Of a stretch of 64,000 nucleotides of DNA, positions 8,573-16,416 are shown piece after piece. Source of the DNA: Alistipes sp. (lineage in GTDB: Bacteria > Bacteroidota > Bacteroidia > Bacteroidales > Rikenellaceae); assembly GCA_017437045.1 (NCBI GenBank), contig JAFSBY010000040.1, positions 157,150 through 221,149 on the forward strand. The letters run 5' to 3'. The notes under the pieces were generated by a model that was not told where the DNA came from, did no database searches, and saw nothing but the letters and a program-made list of their open reading frames with translations. The first letter of the stretch is position 1. Each line of letters opens with the position of its first letter. The translations under genes were made by a program, and so were the position numbers.

Positions 8573-11047
8573 TTACAGCCACTCGATCTCGGGCAGCTGC
8601 CAGTCGGATACCACCTCGCAACGCTGGCCTGTCTGGCTCTTAATGCGGAGGCTCTTGATGCGACCCTGCTCCCAGCTCATCTCGATCTCGTAGCCGCCTC
8701 GTGCCTTCAAGCCGCGGATCGAACCGCTATGCCACGCTTTCGGCATGGCGGGCATCAATCGAATCTTGCCCTCGTGGCTCTGCATGAGCATCTCGCAGAC
8801 ACCGGCCGTGAAACCGAAATTGCCGTCGATCTGGAAGGGCGGGTGGGCATCGAAGAGGTTGGCATAGAGACCGCCACCATCCGATTGCAACGCCTCGGGG
8901 CCAAAGCCTACGGGTCGCAGCAGGGTGCCGATGAGCTTAAAGGCGCGCTCGCCGTCCATCAGACGTGCCCACAGATTGATCTTCCAGCCACTCGACCAGC
9001 CGGTAGCCTCGTCACCACGCAATTCGAGCGTCTGGCGTGCTGCGGCAAACAGATCGGGCGTCGAAGGGTTGATCTGCCCAAAGGGGTAGAGGCTCACCAG
9101 ATGGGTGACGTGGCGGTGGTGCGGGTCTTGATCCTCGTAATCCTCGCGCCACTCTTGCAGACGACCACCCTTACCGATGCGGAAGGGGAGCAGGTGGGCC
9201 AGACGATCGCGCAACGTATCTTGTAGGCCGGGATCTAAATTGCCCATCTCGGCCGTAGCCAGCGTGTGGGTAAACAGATCGCGGATCATCGACATATCGC
9301 CCGTCGAGCCTTGCGAAACGCCGCAACTTTGGTTCGTGCCGGGGATGATGAAGAGATTCTCGGGCGAGGTGCTGACCGGTGTGATGTAGTAGCCCTCCTT
9401 ATCGCGGATGAGCCAGTCGATGTAGAATCGGGCTGCTTCGCGCATTGTCGGATAGGCCTCCCGGAGTAGGAAGTCGCGGTCGAGCGTATAGGCGTAGTGC
9501 TCCCACAGGTGTGAGGAGAACCAAGCGCCCATCATGGGCCAAAAGACGGTGGCTGCACCACCATCGTTGGGGAAGGTCTCGCGCCAGATCGAGCAGTTGT
9601 GGTGCCCTACCCAGCCACGGCGGTGATACATCTTGCGCGCCGTCTCACGACCCGTCTCGGCACACTCGCCAATCATCTGTAGGAAGGGCTTGTGACACTC
9701 CGAGAGGTTGGTCATCTCGGCCGGCCAGTAGTTCATCTCGACATTGATGTTGGCCGTGTAGCCGCTGTTCCACGAAGGAATCAGATCTTTGTTCCAGATG
9801 CCTTGCAGGTTGAGCGGTTGTCCCCCTTCGCGCGAGCCACTGATCATCAGGTAGCGGCCATATTGGGCCAAGAGGGCCACCAGAGCCTGGTCTTTCGGAG
9901 CACCGGTTTGTCGCGTAGCCGTGGCATAGCGCAGGATGCGCTGGTCGGTGGGCAGCAGCTCCGCCTCGGGATCAGCGGGTAGCGTGAGGGCAAAACGGCC
10001 AAAGAGGGCGCGGTAGTCGGCCTCGTGGGTGGCAAGCAGCTCGTCGTAGCTCTTTTTGCGCACCTGCTTGAGGTAGCCTTCGGCCAATTTGGCGGCATCG
10101 AGACCCTCGCGCGACGGACTCTTGTGGGGGCCGTTGTAGCTCGTTGCGGCCGAGAAGATCAGAACAATCTCCCGAGCATGGCGGATGCGCAGACGATCGC
10201 CCAGGTCGGTCACCTCACCTTTGGGGTCGATGACGCGTACCTCCAGACGTCCCTCGAAGAACATGCCCATGCCGTCGATATCCTCGCCATAGAGCACACG
10301 CGGCTTACCCGTGCGTGAGCCATCCTCGTTGAAGAGGTAGCGGTGGCGAGCCTCGTGGCCCCACGCCTCGAAGTCGGAGTAGTTGCGACGATCGACACGC
10401 CCGGGAGCCTGCCCGCTGAGCGAGAGGGTGCGACGACGGGCATCAATCAGACTCTTTGCAGGGTGCAACGACGAGAGGCTGAGGCCGATATCCCAACCTA
10501 CGGGGCAGTTGGTCGTCAGTCGCATGACGATCACCTGATCGGGATGCGAAGCGAAGATTTCGCGGCGGAATTGGTAGTTGTCTCGCTCGTATTGTACGGT
10601 AGCTACGGCACGCTCCAGATCTAAATAACGACGATAGGCCTTGGCCTTGCCCCCTCGGAAGTCGCGCAGGTGCCAATCCCCGAGCGGTTGGTAGCATTCG
10701 TGCAGTCGTCCGGTCCACTGCTTGAGCAGCTCGGCCGCCTCCGCATGACGCCCCTCCTCCAACAGACGTACCATCTCGGGATAGGTCGGAGTGATGTCCA
10801 GATCGGTGAAACGCGTAGCCGGCTCACCGCTATAGAGGGTGTTCTCGTTGAGTTGTAAGAGCTCGTTGTCGGCATCGCCGAAGATCATGGCGCCCAGGCG
10901 TCCGTTGCCGATCGGCAGCGCAGCGTTCCAATCTGCAGCGGGTTGCTTGTACCAGAGTTTGAGTGCGCCGGCCTCTACGCGGTGGTGAGCCGTGGCAGGC
11001 AGCAGGATCGGGAGCAACAACGCAGCAAATAGTAGTTTTCGTAGCAT
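8573..11047 (-). CDS. Glycoside hydrolase family 95 (alpha-L-fucosidase)
   Basis: 824 residues from the ATG at 11047, which opens a signal peptide ([17 protein letters not shown]). It starts with the GH95 signature [24 protein letters not shown] and [14 protein letters not shown], continues with the (alpha/alpha)6 barrel containing [12 protein letters not shown] (paired Asn that activate water in GH95), STSPEN (region of the general acid Glu) and [11 protein letters not shown] (Asp). GH95 enzymes mostly remove alpha-1,2-linked L-fucose from host glycans; some act on L-galactose of plant xyloglucan. Secreted to the periplasm or surface. No SusC/SusD pair is present beside it, so it is an orphan relative to normal polysaccharide loci. 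It is divergent from the cyclophilin gene. Confidence 0.93.
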   Translation of the reverse strand: MLRKLLFAALLLPILLPATAHHRVEAGALKLWYKQPAADWNAALPIGNGRLGAMIFGDADNELLQLNENTLYSGEPATRFTDLDITPTYPEMVRLLEEGRHAEAAELLKQWTGRLHECYQPLGDWHLRDFRGGKAKAYRRYLDLERAVATVQYERDNYQFRREIFASHPDQVIVMRLTTNCPVGWDIGLSLSSLHPAKSLIDARRRTLSLSGQAPGRVDRRNYSDFEAWGHEARHRYLFNEDGSRTGKPRVLYGEDIDGMGMFFEGRLEVRVIDPKGEVTDLGDRLRIRHAREIVLIFSAATSYNGPHKSPSREGLDAAKLAEGYLKQVRKKSYDELLATHEADYRALFGRFALTLPADPEAELLPTDQRILRYATATRQTGAPKDQALVALLAQYGRYLMISGSREGGQPLNLQGIWNKDLIPSWNSGYTANINVEMNYWPAEMTNLSECHKPFLQMIGECAETGRETARKMYHRRGWVGHHNCSIWRETFPNDGGAATVFWPMMGAWFSSHLWEHYAYTLDRDFLLREAYPTMREAARFYIDWLIRDKEGYYITPVSTSPENLFIIPGTNQSCGVSQGSTGDMSMIRDLFTHTLATAEMGNLDPGLQDTLRDRLAHLLPFRIGKGGRLQEWREDYEDQDPHHRHVTHLVSLYPFGQINPSTPDLFAAARQTLELRGDEATGWSSGWKINLWARLMDGERAFKLIGTLLRPVGFGPEALQSDGGGLYANLFDAHPPFQIDGNFGFTAGVCEMLMQSHEGKIRLMPAMPKAWHSGSIRGLKARGGYEIEMSWEQGRIKSLRIKSQTGQRCEVVSDWQLPEIEWL

Positions 11048-11123
11048 AATCAGATTCGATTTAGTCGGTTGGGTTGCATAAAGCATGGGACAAGATAACA
11101 ATTTTTTTTGGGATTTACCCGCT

Positions 11124-11157
11124 TTTGTGGCACAATTCCCTTTTTTTTGTAAATTTG
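11124..11157 (+). promoter_or_regulatory. Promoter of the cyclophilin gene
   Basis: TTTG (11124-11127), 22 bases, TAAATTTG (11150-11157). The box ends only five bases before the ATG at 11163, so the RNA may have almost no leader. Confidence 0.6.
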
Positions 11158-11162
11158 TAACC

Positions 11163-11753
11163 ATGAAACGAAAGCTGATTCGAGAATGCGTGGGATGCCT
11201 GCTGCTGGGCCTCGTTGTAGGAGCAGTGGTGACAGGATGGCGGTGGTGGCAGCAGACAAACCACGATAAGGTGCAAGAACAAACAGTTAAAACGATAGAA
11301 ACGATGAGCGAAAAGATGATGTATGCCCTGATCGAGACCGAGAAGGGGACGATGAAGGCCGAGCTGTATGCCGACGCAACACCCGGCACGGTGGCCAACT
11401 TCGTGGAGCTTGCCACCCACAATTTCTACGATGGACTGACCTTCCATCGTGTGATTCCCGACTTTGTGATCCAGGGTGGTTGCCCGCGTGGTGATGGTAC
11501 GGGTGGCCCGGGCTATCGCATCAAGTGCGAGACGGATGCTCCGCGTCAGTATCACGATCGTGGTGTCTTGTCGATGGCACATGCCGGCCGTGATACGGGT
11601 GGTTCGCAGTTCTTCATCTGCCATTGCCGCGAGAATACGCAACACCTCGATGGCCGCCACACCTGCTTCGGTAAGGTGATCGAGGGGTTGGATGTGATTG
11701 ACGACATCCGCCAGGGCGATCGCATCCTCTCGATCCGCATCGTGGAGGAGTAA
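11163..11753 (+). CDS. Peptidyl-prolyl cis-trans isomerase, cyclophilin type
   Basis: 196 residues from the ATG at 11163. An N-terminal hydrophobic segment ([15 protein letters not shown], about 10-26) acts as signal anchor or uncleaved signal, so the enzyme faces the periplasm. The cyclophilin domain follows from about residue 52, with [13 protein letters not shown] (the catalytic Arg), [15 protein letters not shown] and [10 protein letters not shown] in the usual order. It should speed proline isomerisation in exported proteins. It is followed after 37 bases, including an A/C-rich run, by the GH28 gene on the same strand. Cotranscription is possible. Confidence 0.93.
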   Translation: MKRKLIRECVGCLLLGLVVGAVVTGWRWWQQTNHDKVQEQTVKTIETMSEKMMYALIETEKGTMKAELYADATPGTVANFVELATHNFYDGLTFHRVIPDFVIQGGCPRGDGTGGPGYRIKCETDAPRQYHDRGVLSMAHAGRDTGGSQFFICHCRENTQHLDGRHTCFGKVIEGLDVIDDIRQGDRILSIRIVEE

Positions 11754-11790
11754 CCACCCCCCCCCAAAAAAAACTGACAAAGAGAACCTT

Positions 11791-13374
11791 ATGAGACGAC
11801 TTTTTAGCCTGTTCTGCAGCCTCTGGGCCCTATCGGCTGTGGCGCAGACCACCCAACCGCTGCCCACGATCGAACAGGTGGGACGCGATGCCCTGCCCGA
11901 GACGATTGCCCCGATCGAGGCTCCGTTCTACATGCCGCAACTGCAGAAACCTGCCATTCCCGATCGTCAGGTGCGCCTGTTGCCCGCCTCCGATGATCGG
12001 ATGCAGACCCGGACGATTCAGCGTGCCATCGACCGCCTTGCCAAGCAGGGAGGTGGTCGTGTCGTGTTGGCCAAAGGTGTATGGCACACGGGACGCATCA
12101 TCCTAAAGAGCAACATCGAGCTGCACTTCGAGGAGGGGACGGAGGTGCGCTTCAGTGGCGAGGTGGAGGATTTCTTGCCGGTGGTCTTTACGACCAATGC
12201 CGGCGTGGAACTCTACTCGCTCGGAGCTTGCATCTATGCCCACAATGCCGAGAATATTGCCGTGACGGGCCGTGCTCGTCTGATTGGCCCGGCACAAGGG
12301 GGTACGATTCGTCAAGGTCGCCCGCAAAACGATGGTGAGATAGACCCCGATACGCCCGTCGAGGAGCGCATCTTCGATGGTAAGGCGGGACGTATGATTC
12401 AGCTGCCCACCTTTTTTGGCCCGATCGGTTGCCGCAATGTCTATCTGGAGGGCCCGACCTTCGAGAATACCTCGTTCTGGAACATCGCGCCGGTCTATTG
12501 CGAGAATGTGGTCATTCGCGGTATCAGCGTCAGCTCCTATGGCATTCCGTGTGGCGATGGTGTCGATATCACCTGCTGCCGTTACGTGTTGGTGGAGTAT
12601 GTGACGACCGATTGCGGCGACGATAATTTCGCGGTCAAAGGCGGTCGTAATGAGTTTGGCTATCGCGTAGGTCGTCCGTCGGAGAATATTGTCTTCCGCC
12701 ACAATCTGGCCTTGCGCGGCATGGGTGGCTTGACCGTTGGTTCGGAGACGGCCGGCTGGTGTCGTAACCTCTATGCACACGACTGCGTGCTGGAGGGTAC
12801 GCGTGTCGGTATTCGTCTCAAGACGCGTCGCCCGCGTGGTGGTGGTGGCGAAAACCTCTATTTCGAGCGCATCCGCATGAAGACCGAGGCGGGAGCTATG
12901 GCCTGGGAGATGCTGGGCACCTCGAACTTTGTGGGTGGTTTGGCTTCGCGTCTGCCGGCTCCGCCGCTGACCCACATGACCCCGGCCTTCCGCAATGTAC
13001 GCATTCGGGAGGTGGCCGTGGAGGGGTGCCGCGAGTTGGTCTATATACAGGGTATTCCCGAGAGCCCGGCGCAGAATATCTTGATCGAAAATGTCACGGC
13101 CGATACGCGCCGCGACACCTCCGTGACTGCCTATGGTCCCTATAAACCCAAACCGTCGCCCTATGTGATCGACATTGTCGATGCCGACGGTGTGGTGCTG
13201 CGCAACTTCAAGGTGGTGAGCGACAAACGGGAGATGCGCATTGTCGATGGTCGTAACATCGCCTTCGAGCAGGTCGATCTCGATCTGTGTGGGCAGGAGT
13301 TGAAGTATGAGATTTCGGGCGACATGGTGCACCACCTGCGCTTTGAGCAGTGTACGCCGCAGATTGTGCCGTAG
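11791..13374 (+). CDS. Glycoside hydrolase family 28 (pectinase-like)
   Basis: 527 residues from the ATG at 11791, chosen for its signal peptide (MRRLFSLFCSLWALSAVAQ). A right-handed beta-helix follows, with the polygalacturonase block in order: FWNIAPVYCENVVI, GDGVDI (Asp), CGDDNFAVK (paired Asp), GMGGLTVGSE and RLKT (the R-x-K subsite motif). The catalytic aspartates are present, but the His usually seen in the G-H-G motif is Met here. The family hydrolyses galacturonan, rhamnogalacturonan or related xylo-galacturonan bonds. With GH95 nearby, a role in plant-glycan or mucin-glycan use is reasonable, although no transport genes accompany it. Confidence 0.87.
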   Translation: MRRLFSLFCSLWALSAVAQTTQPLPTIEQVGRDALPETIAPIEAPFYMPQLQKPAIPDRQVRLLPASDDRMQTRTIQRAIDRLAKQGGGRVVLAKGVWHTGRIILKSNIELHFEEGTEVRFSGEVEDFLPVVFTTNAGVELYSLGACIYAHNAENIAVTGRARLIGPAQGGTIRQGRPQNDGEIDPDTPVEERIFDGKAGRMIQLPTFFGPIGCRNVYLEGPTFENTSFWNIAPVYCENVVIRGISVSSYGIPCGDGVDITCCRYVLVEYVTTDCGDDNFAVKGGRNEFGYRVGRPSENIVFRHNLALRGMGGLTVGSETAGWCRNLYAHDCVLEGTRVGIRLKTRRPRGGGGENLYFERIRMKTEAGAMAWEMLGTSNFVGGLASRLPAPPLTHMTPAFRNVRIREVAVEGCRELVYIQGIPESPAQNILIENVTADTRRDTSVTAYGPYKPKPSPYVIDIVDADGVVLRNFKVVSDKREMRIVDGRNIAFEQVDLDLCGQELKYEISGDMVHHLRFEQCTPQIVP

Positions 13375-13405
13375 TGGCCTGTGCCTGACCTATCCCCCAA
13401 AAAAG

Positions 13406-13439
13406 AGAGGCTGCTTAACCGAAACGTTGAGCAGCCTCT
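13406..13439. terminator. Bidirectional terminator between GH28 and Gate-domain genes
   Basis: 14-base stem AGAGGCTGCTTAAC / GTTGAGCAGCCTCT (one G-T pair), loop CGAAAC, followed by TTTC on the plus strand and preceded by an A run that serves the minus strand. Confidence 0.85.
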
Positions 13440-13454
13440 TTCGTTGATGGAATG

Positions 13455-14405
13455 CTATGCTTTTGCCCCTCGCAGATACCAATAGAGGCGGATCGTCCAG
13501 ACCAGCAACGTCACCAGCACCCAGCGGGCGAGCAGGATCACCCACCAAATGCCCCCGATCGAGGTGTAGAGCAGCAGATCCTCCAGGTTGCTGTGCGAGA
13601 TACCGATGTGGGTATTCAGCAGATGAATGTCGCGTCGGGAGAGGGTTCCGCGTTCCACCTCTTCGATCATGGCGGCCGAGCCATACGACAGCCCGATCAC
13701 GTTGGCCACGATCCAGAGGAAGGATCCCTGACGGGGCAACCCAAAGAGGGCCAACAGCGGGTAGAGTAGCCGCGAAATCCACGCCATGATCCCAAATTCG
13801 TAGAGGATGCGTTGCAGGATATTCAAGAGGTAGATCAGCACGGTCATCATCACGGCCAACCGAATCATCCCCTTGGCCCAATCGCAGAACAGGGGCCAAA
13901 AATCGCCCTGAACGGCGAAGAGCGGCACGTCGGAGAGGTTTACCGAGGCGGCGGCCAGCTCGGGTCGGCCGGGGAGCAAGAGGTTCAATGCCACACCGAG
14001 CAGGATTGAGGCTACGGTGCGCACAGCGATCGAGTAGAGGGGAGGGGTGCCCGTGCGATGCAGGACGGCCCCCTCGACAAAGATGGCGTGTGCGGCGGTG
14101 GACATCGTGGCCAGGATGGTGATCTCCCGAGCCGAGAGTTCGAGCGTCGAGATCACACCGATCGAGGAGTAGATGTTGATGCAGTAGCCACTCACAAAGG
14201 CCATGGCGGCATCCCCCGGCAGACCGAAAATGTGGAATAATGGACTCAAGGCGGCCGAGATCCACGTCAGCAGCCCGGTATATTGCATCAAAAAGACGGC
14301 AAACGAGACCAGCATGGTCAGTTTGACGATCCAGATGATGGTTCGCATGGCTCGAGGCGTGGCCATCGAGACAATTCGCTTCAGTCGGGGAAAGAGTGCT
14401 TGCAT
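13455..14405 (-). CDS. Nucleoside-recognition (Gate) domain membrane protein
   Basis: 316 residues from the ATG at 14405; the frame stays open upstream, even through the tRNA-Glu gene, but that extension has no coding character and lies before the promoter. Two Gate domains (PF07670), one around residues 40-150 and one around 180-290, with about eight membrane segments. Motifs include FVSGYCINIYSSIGV, ATMSTAAHAIFVEGAVL, VIGLSYGSAAM and LLNTHIGISHSNLED. Related proteins are spore maturation SpmA/B-like and YjiH-like transporters of uncertain substrate. A small inner-membrane transporter is likely; naming a substrate would be guessing. Confidence 0.8.
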   Translation of the reverse strand: MQALFPRLKRIVSMATPRAMRTIIWIVKLTMLVSFAVFLMQYTGLLTWISAALSPLFHIFGLPGDAAMAFVSGYCINIYSSIGVISTLELSAREITILATMSTAAHAIFVEGAVLHRTGTPPLYSIAVRTVASILLGVALNLLLPGRPELAAASVNLSDVPLFAVQGDFWPLFCDWAKGMIRLAVMMTVLIYLLNILQRILYEFGIMAWISRLLYPLLALFGLPRQGSFLWIVANVIGLSYGSAAMIEEVERGTLSRRDIHLLNTHIGISHSNLEDLLLYTSIGGIWWVILLARWVLVTLLVWTIRLYWYLRGAKA

Positions 14406-14425
14406 GGTCGGTTGGGTTGTCGGGA

Positions 14426-14433
14426 CAAAGGTA
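14426..14433 (-). promoter_or_regulatory. -7 box of the Gate-domain gene
   Basis: TACCTTTG on the minus strand, 20 bases before the ATG at 14405. No clear -33 element. Slightly upstream is the perfect 14-base palindrome TTTGGTCGACCAAA (14460-14473), a possible operator. Confidence 0.5.
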
Positions 14434-14484
14434 CACTTTTTGGCGCGAATAGCCATGTTTTTGGTCGACCAAAGAACGAAAAAC

Positions 14485-14510
14485 CCCTCAAACCCAAAAG
14501 AGCTTGAGGG
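14485..14510 (-). terminator. Hairpin between tRNA-Glu and Gate-domain gene
   Basis: CCCTCAA / TTGAGGG stem with an 12-base loop, followed on the minus strand by GTTTTTC. It could end transcription from upstream of the Gate-domain gene. Confidence 0.4.
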
Positions 14511-14603
14511 CGTGGTAGAGAAATAGGTGGCTGAATTATTACAACACGCACGGCTATAGCAAAAAACCTTTATATTGGCGTAAGATTTGGCAGATGAACC
14601 GAA

Positions 14604-14666
14604 TGTGTGGTTACGAGCGATGTGCTGGTAGCCGGCAATCCGGCCGAGGTAACGCGACACCTGTAG
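14604..14666 (+). pseudogene. C-terminal stub of a hexapeptide acetyltransferase
   Basis: Twenty in-frame codons and a TAG on the plus strand read VVTSDVLVAGNPAEV then TRHL, matching the last residues of the intact acetyltransferase at 15222-15773 (VVTRDVPSDVLVAGNPAVV, KRHL). A TGA lies just upstream in frame and no more of the gene is visible. It is on the opposite strand to the intact copy, with tRNA-Glu between them. Confidence 0.75.
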
Positions 14667-14779
14667 TTGGTACATACCGAGGTTTCCGAAGTAGATCCGG
14701 ATTTTCGGACTGATCCCATTTTTCACAGTTTTTGATTGGGGGTGAATCGCCCTAACTGCTTCAGAATGAATAAAAAATA

Positions 14780-14802
14780 AAGGAGTGCGATTGGCACTCC
14801 TT
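14780..14802 (-). terminator. Terminator of tRNA-Glu
   Basis: Perfect 9-base stem AAGGAGTGC / GCACTCCTT, loop of five, followed on the minus strand by TTATTTTTTA, 19 bases after the tRNA. A T run on the other side would let it act in both directions. Confidence 0.75.
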
Positions 14803-14821
14803 ATATTTTTTGTTTCTTTTG

Positions 14822-14893
14822 TAGTGGATAGGGGATTCGAACCCCTATGTCGTGCGTGAGAGGCACGTATCCTAGCCCTTAGATGAATCCACC
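14822..14893 (-). tRNA. tRNA-Glu (CUC)
   Basis: 72 bases, no encoded CCA. Acceptor GGTGGAT pairs with ATCCACT (one G-U), anticodon stem CGTGC/GCACG with loop CTCTCAC (anticodon CUC), T arm AGGGG TTCGAAT CCCCT. It lies alone on the minus strand. Confidence 0.92.
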
Positions 14894-15221
14894 ATTGGTT
14901 TGATGGTGCAAAGATAAGGCAAGTTTTTCGTTCCTGCAAACTATTTCAGCATTTTTTTTGAAAAAATCATACCAAAATTCGCCAACCGGCTGTTTTTTAG
15001 CACAATAAAAATTTGCTTATCACCGCCATCTTCTGTCTCGTTCGGGCGGTTTGGTGGACTCAAGGCTCTTTTCGGACAACAAAAGCCGCCCTCCGCTTCC
15101 CGCTCGCCAAAATCGCTATAGCTCGAAATCGCAGTAGCAGCAAGCCCTTCGAATCCGCCAATACCGCTTTGCCGCAGGCCAAATCACACCCCAGCTTGCA
15201 TCGGCCGTAAGCCCGTTCGGC
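14894..15221. other. Intergenic stretch without recognised gene
   Basis: 328 bases between tRNA-Glu and the acetyltransferase. A 65-codon plus-strand frame (15013-15210) has no family resemblance and no promoter or ribosome site, and I treat it as chance. Together with the acetyltransferase stub it looks like debris of rearrangement. Confidence 0.5.
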
Positions 15222-15773
15222 CTACAGGTGTCGCTTCACCACTGCCGGATTGCCGGCTACCAGCACATCGCTCGGTACGTCGCGCGTAACTACGCTTCCG
15301 GCGGCGACAATCACGCGATCGCCAATCGTGACTCCCGGGCAGACGATCACGCCCCCTCCGAGCCAGCAATCCTCGCCAATCGTGATCGGATAGGCCGTCT
15401 CCTTCGTCTCGCGGCGCAGGACGTGATCCTTCGGGTGGCTGGGCGTGTAGAGCTGGCAATTCGGCCCGATGAGCGTATTCCGCCCGATCGTCACCCATCC
15501 GCCATCCAAAATCGTACACCCATAGTTCAAGAAGGCCCCCTCGCCTAACCGTATGCCGTGGCCGTGGTCGCAATGAAAGGGCGGGCAGATCGAAGCCGAT
15601 GCCGGAATCCCCGGTATCAACTCCTCCAACAACGGGCGACACTCAGCATCATAGGGGCTCACCGTCTGCAGCCGTGCACACAACTGTTTGGCATGGCGCA
15701 GCGAGGCGTCAATTTCGGGATCCGAGAAGTCGTACAACTCCTCCGATCGCATCTTTTCGATTTCACGTTTCAT
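15222..15773 (-). CDS. Maltose O-acetyltransferase-like hexapeptide protein
   Basis: 183 residues, the normal size for Maa/NodL-type acetyltransferases. An N-terminal Mac domain (MRSEELYDFSDPEI) precedes a left-handed beta-helix with hexapeptide repeats (ILDGGWVTIGRNTLIGPNC, ITIGEDCWLGGGVIVCPGV) and the closing VAGNPAVV. The catalytic His is probably in YTPSHP. Transfers acetyl from acetyl-CoA to a sugar hydroxyl in the cytoplasm; exact acceptor unknown. It starts 43 bases after the LytTR regulator on the same strand and may be its target or operon partner. A stub of a close relative lies at 14604-14666. Confidence 0.9.
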   Translation of the reverse strand: MKREIEKMRSEELYDFSDPEIDASLRHAKQLCARLQTVSPYDAECRPLLEELIPGIPASASICPPFHCDHGHGIRLGEGAFLNYGCTILDGGWVTIGRNTLIGPNCQLYTPSHPKDHVLRRETKETAYPITIGEDCWLGGGVIVCPGVTIGDRVIVAAGSVVTRDVPSDVLVAGNPAVVKRHL

Positions 15774-15816
15774 GGTCTCTGGTTTTTAGACGAAAACGCC
15801 GCTGGATGGCCTCGGC

Positions 15817-16182
15817 CTATCGTGACTGACCGATATAGAGCTCCTTCAGATTCTTCAGCGCATCCTTCGAGATATCGAGTGTGAAGGCAAATTGCTCGCC
15901 ATCGCTCAAGATCAGCTTTTGTCGCTGCACCTGGATCTGGTAGAGGTACGCCAGATTCACGATATACTTCTTGCCCACGCGGGCAAAGATCGAGGCCTGA
16001 TCCTTCAGACGCTCGCTGAGCACCTGCTGCATGTGGGTCAGATTCATGCAAATGACCCCTTTGAGTTGGTTTTTCAACACAATATTCGTGTAGTTGCCGT
16101 CCGACTCGAAATAGACAATCTTCGAGACATCGATACGCAGATACTCATCGCGCGAATTGAGGTGAAGGTAGATGTTTTTCAT
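15817..16182 (-). CDS. Stand-alone LytTR DNA-binding regulator
   Basis: 121 residues from the ATG at 16182; another ATG at 16215 adds 11 basic residues and overlaps the presumed -7 box TATCTTTA (16212-16205). The whole protein is one LytTR domain (PF04397): YFESDGNYTNIVL, the helix around FARVGKKYIVNLAYL and the closing strand. There is no receiver domain, so regulation by a histidine kinase is not encoded here. Such single-domain LytTR proteins often autoregulate or act with a membrane partner. Probably controls the acetyltransferase downstream. Confidence 0.85.
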   Translation of the reverse strand: MKNIYLHLNSRDEYLRIDVSKIVYFESDGNYTNIVLKNQLKGVICMNLTHMQQVLSERLKDQASIFARVGKKYIVNLAYLYQIQVQRQKLILSDGEQFAFTLDISKDALKNLKELYIGQSR

Positions 16183-16356
16183 CCGTTTTCGGGTTTTTGT
16201 TCGATAAAGATACAACTTTTTTCCGAGAAACCCAAAGCACCGCCACTATCGAATAATTTCTTCGCTCGGCCGACCGGCCGACGGCTTGATTGCTTACCCC
16301 CCCCATCGGCACAAACGATCAGCGCGACCCGATGGCGTTCGGGGTGTGAGAAAAAA

Positions 16357-16384
16357 TCAGCGCGACCCCGAAAGGTCGCGCTGA
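16357..16384 (-). terminator. Terminator of the kinase operon
   Basis: Perfect 11-base stem TCAGCGCGACC / GGTCGCGCTGA, loop of six, followed on the minus strand by six T. Its GCGCGACC core recurs in the terminator at 22414-22437 at the other end of the five-gene operon. A partial extra arm (AGCGCGACC) lies at 16321. Confidence 0.85.
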
Positions 16385-16416
16385 AAGTATAAAGCCCAAA
16401 GCGAAAAGCCTAAAGA

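Noticed and set aside
14406-14939. Upstream extension of the Gate-domain frame through tRNA-Glu
   Set aside because: The added 178 codons run through a tRNA gene and its terminator, lack any signal peptide or conserved residue, and lie beyond the -7 box near 14430.
15013-15210. 65-codon plus-strand frame next to the acetyltransferase
   Set aside because: Arg/Ser-rich translation, no recognisable family and no promoter; the region looks like debris.
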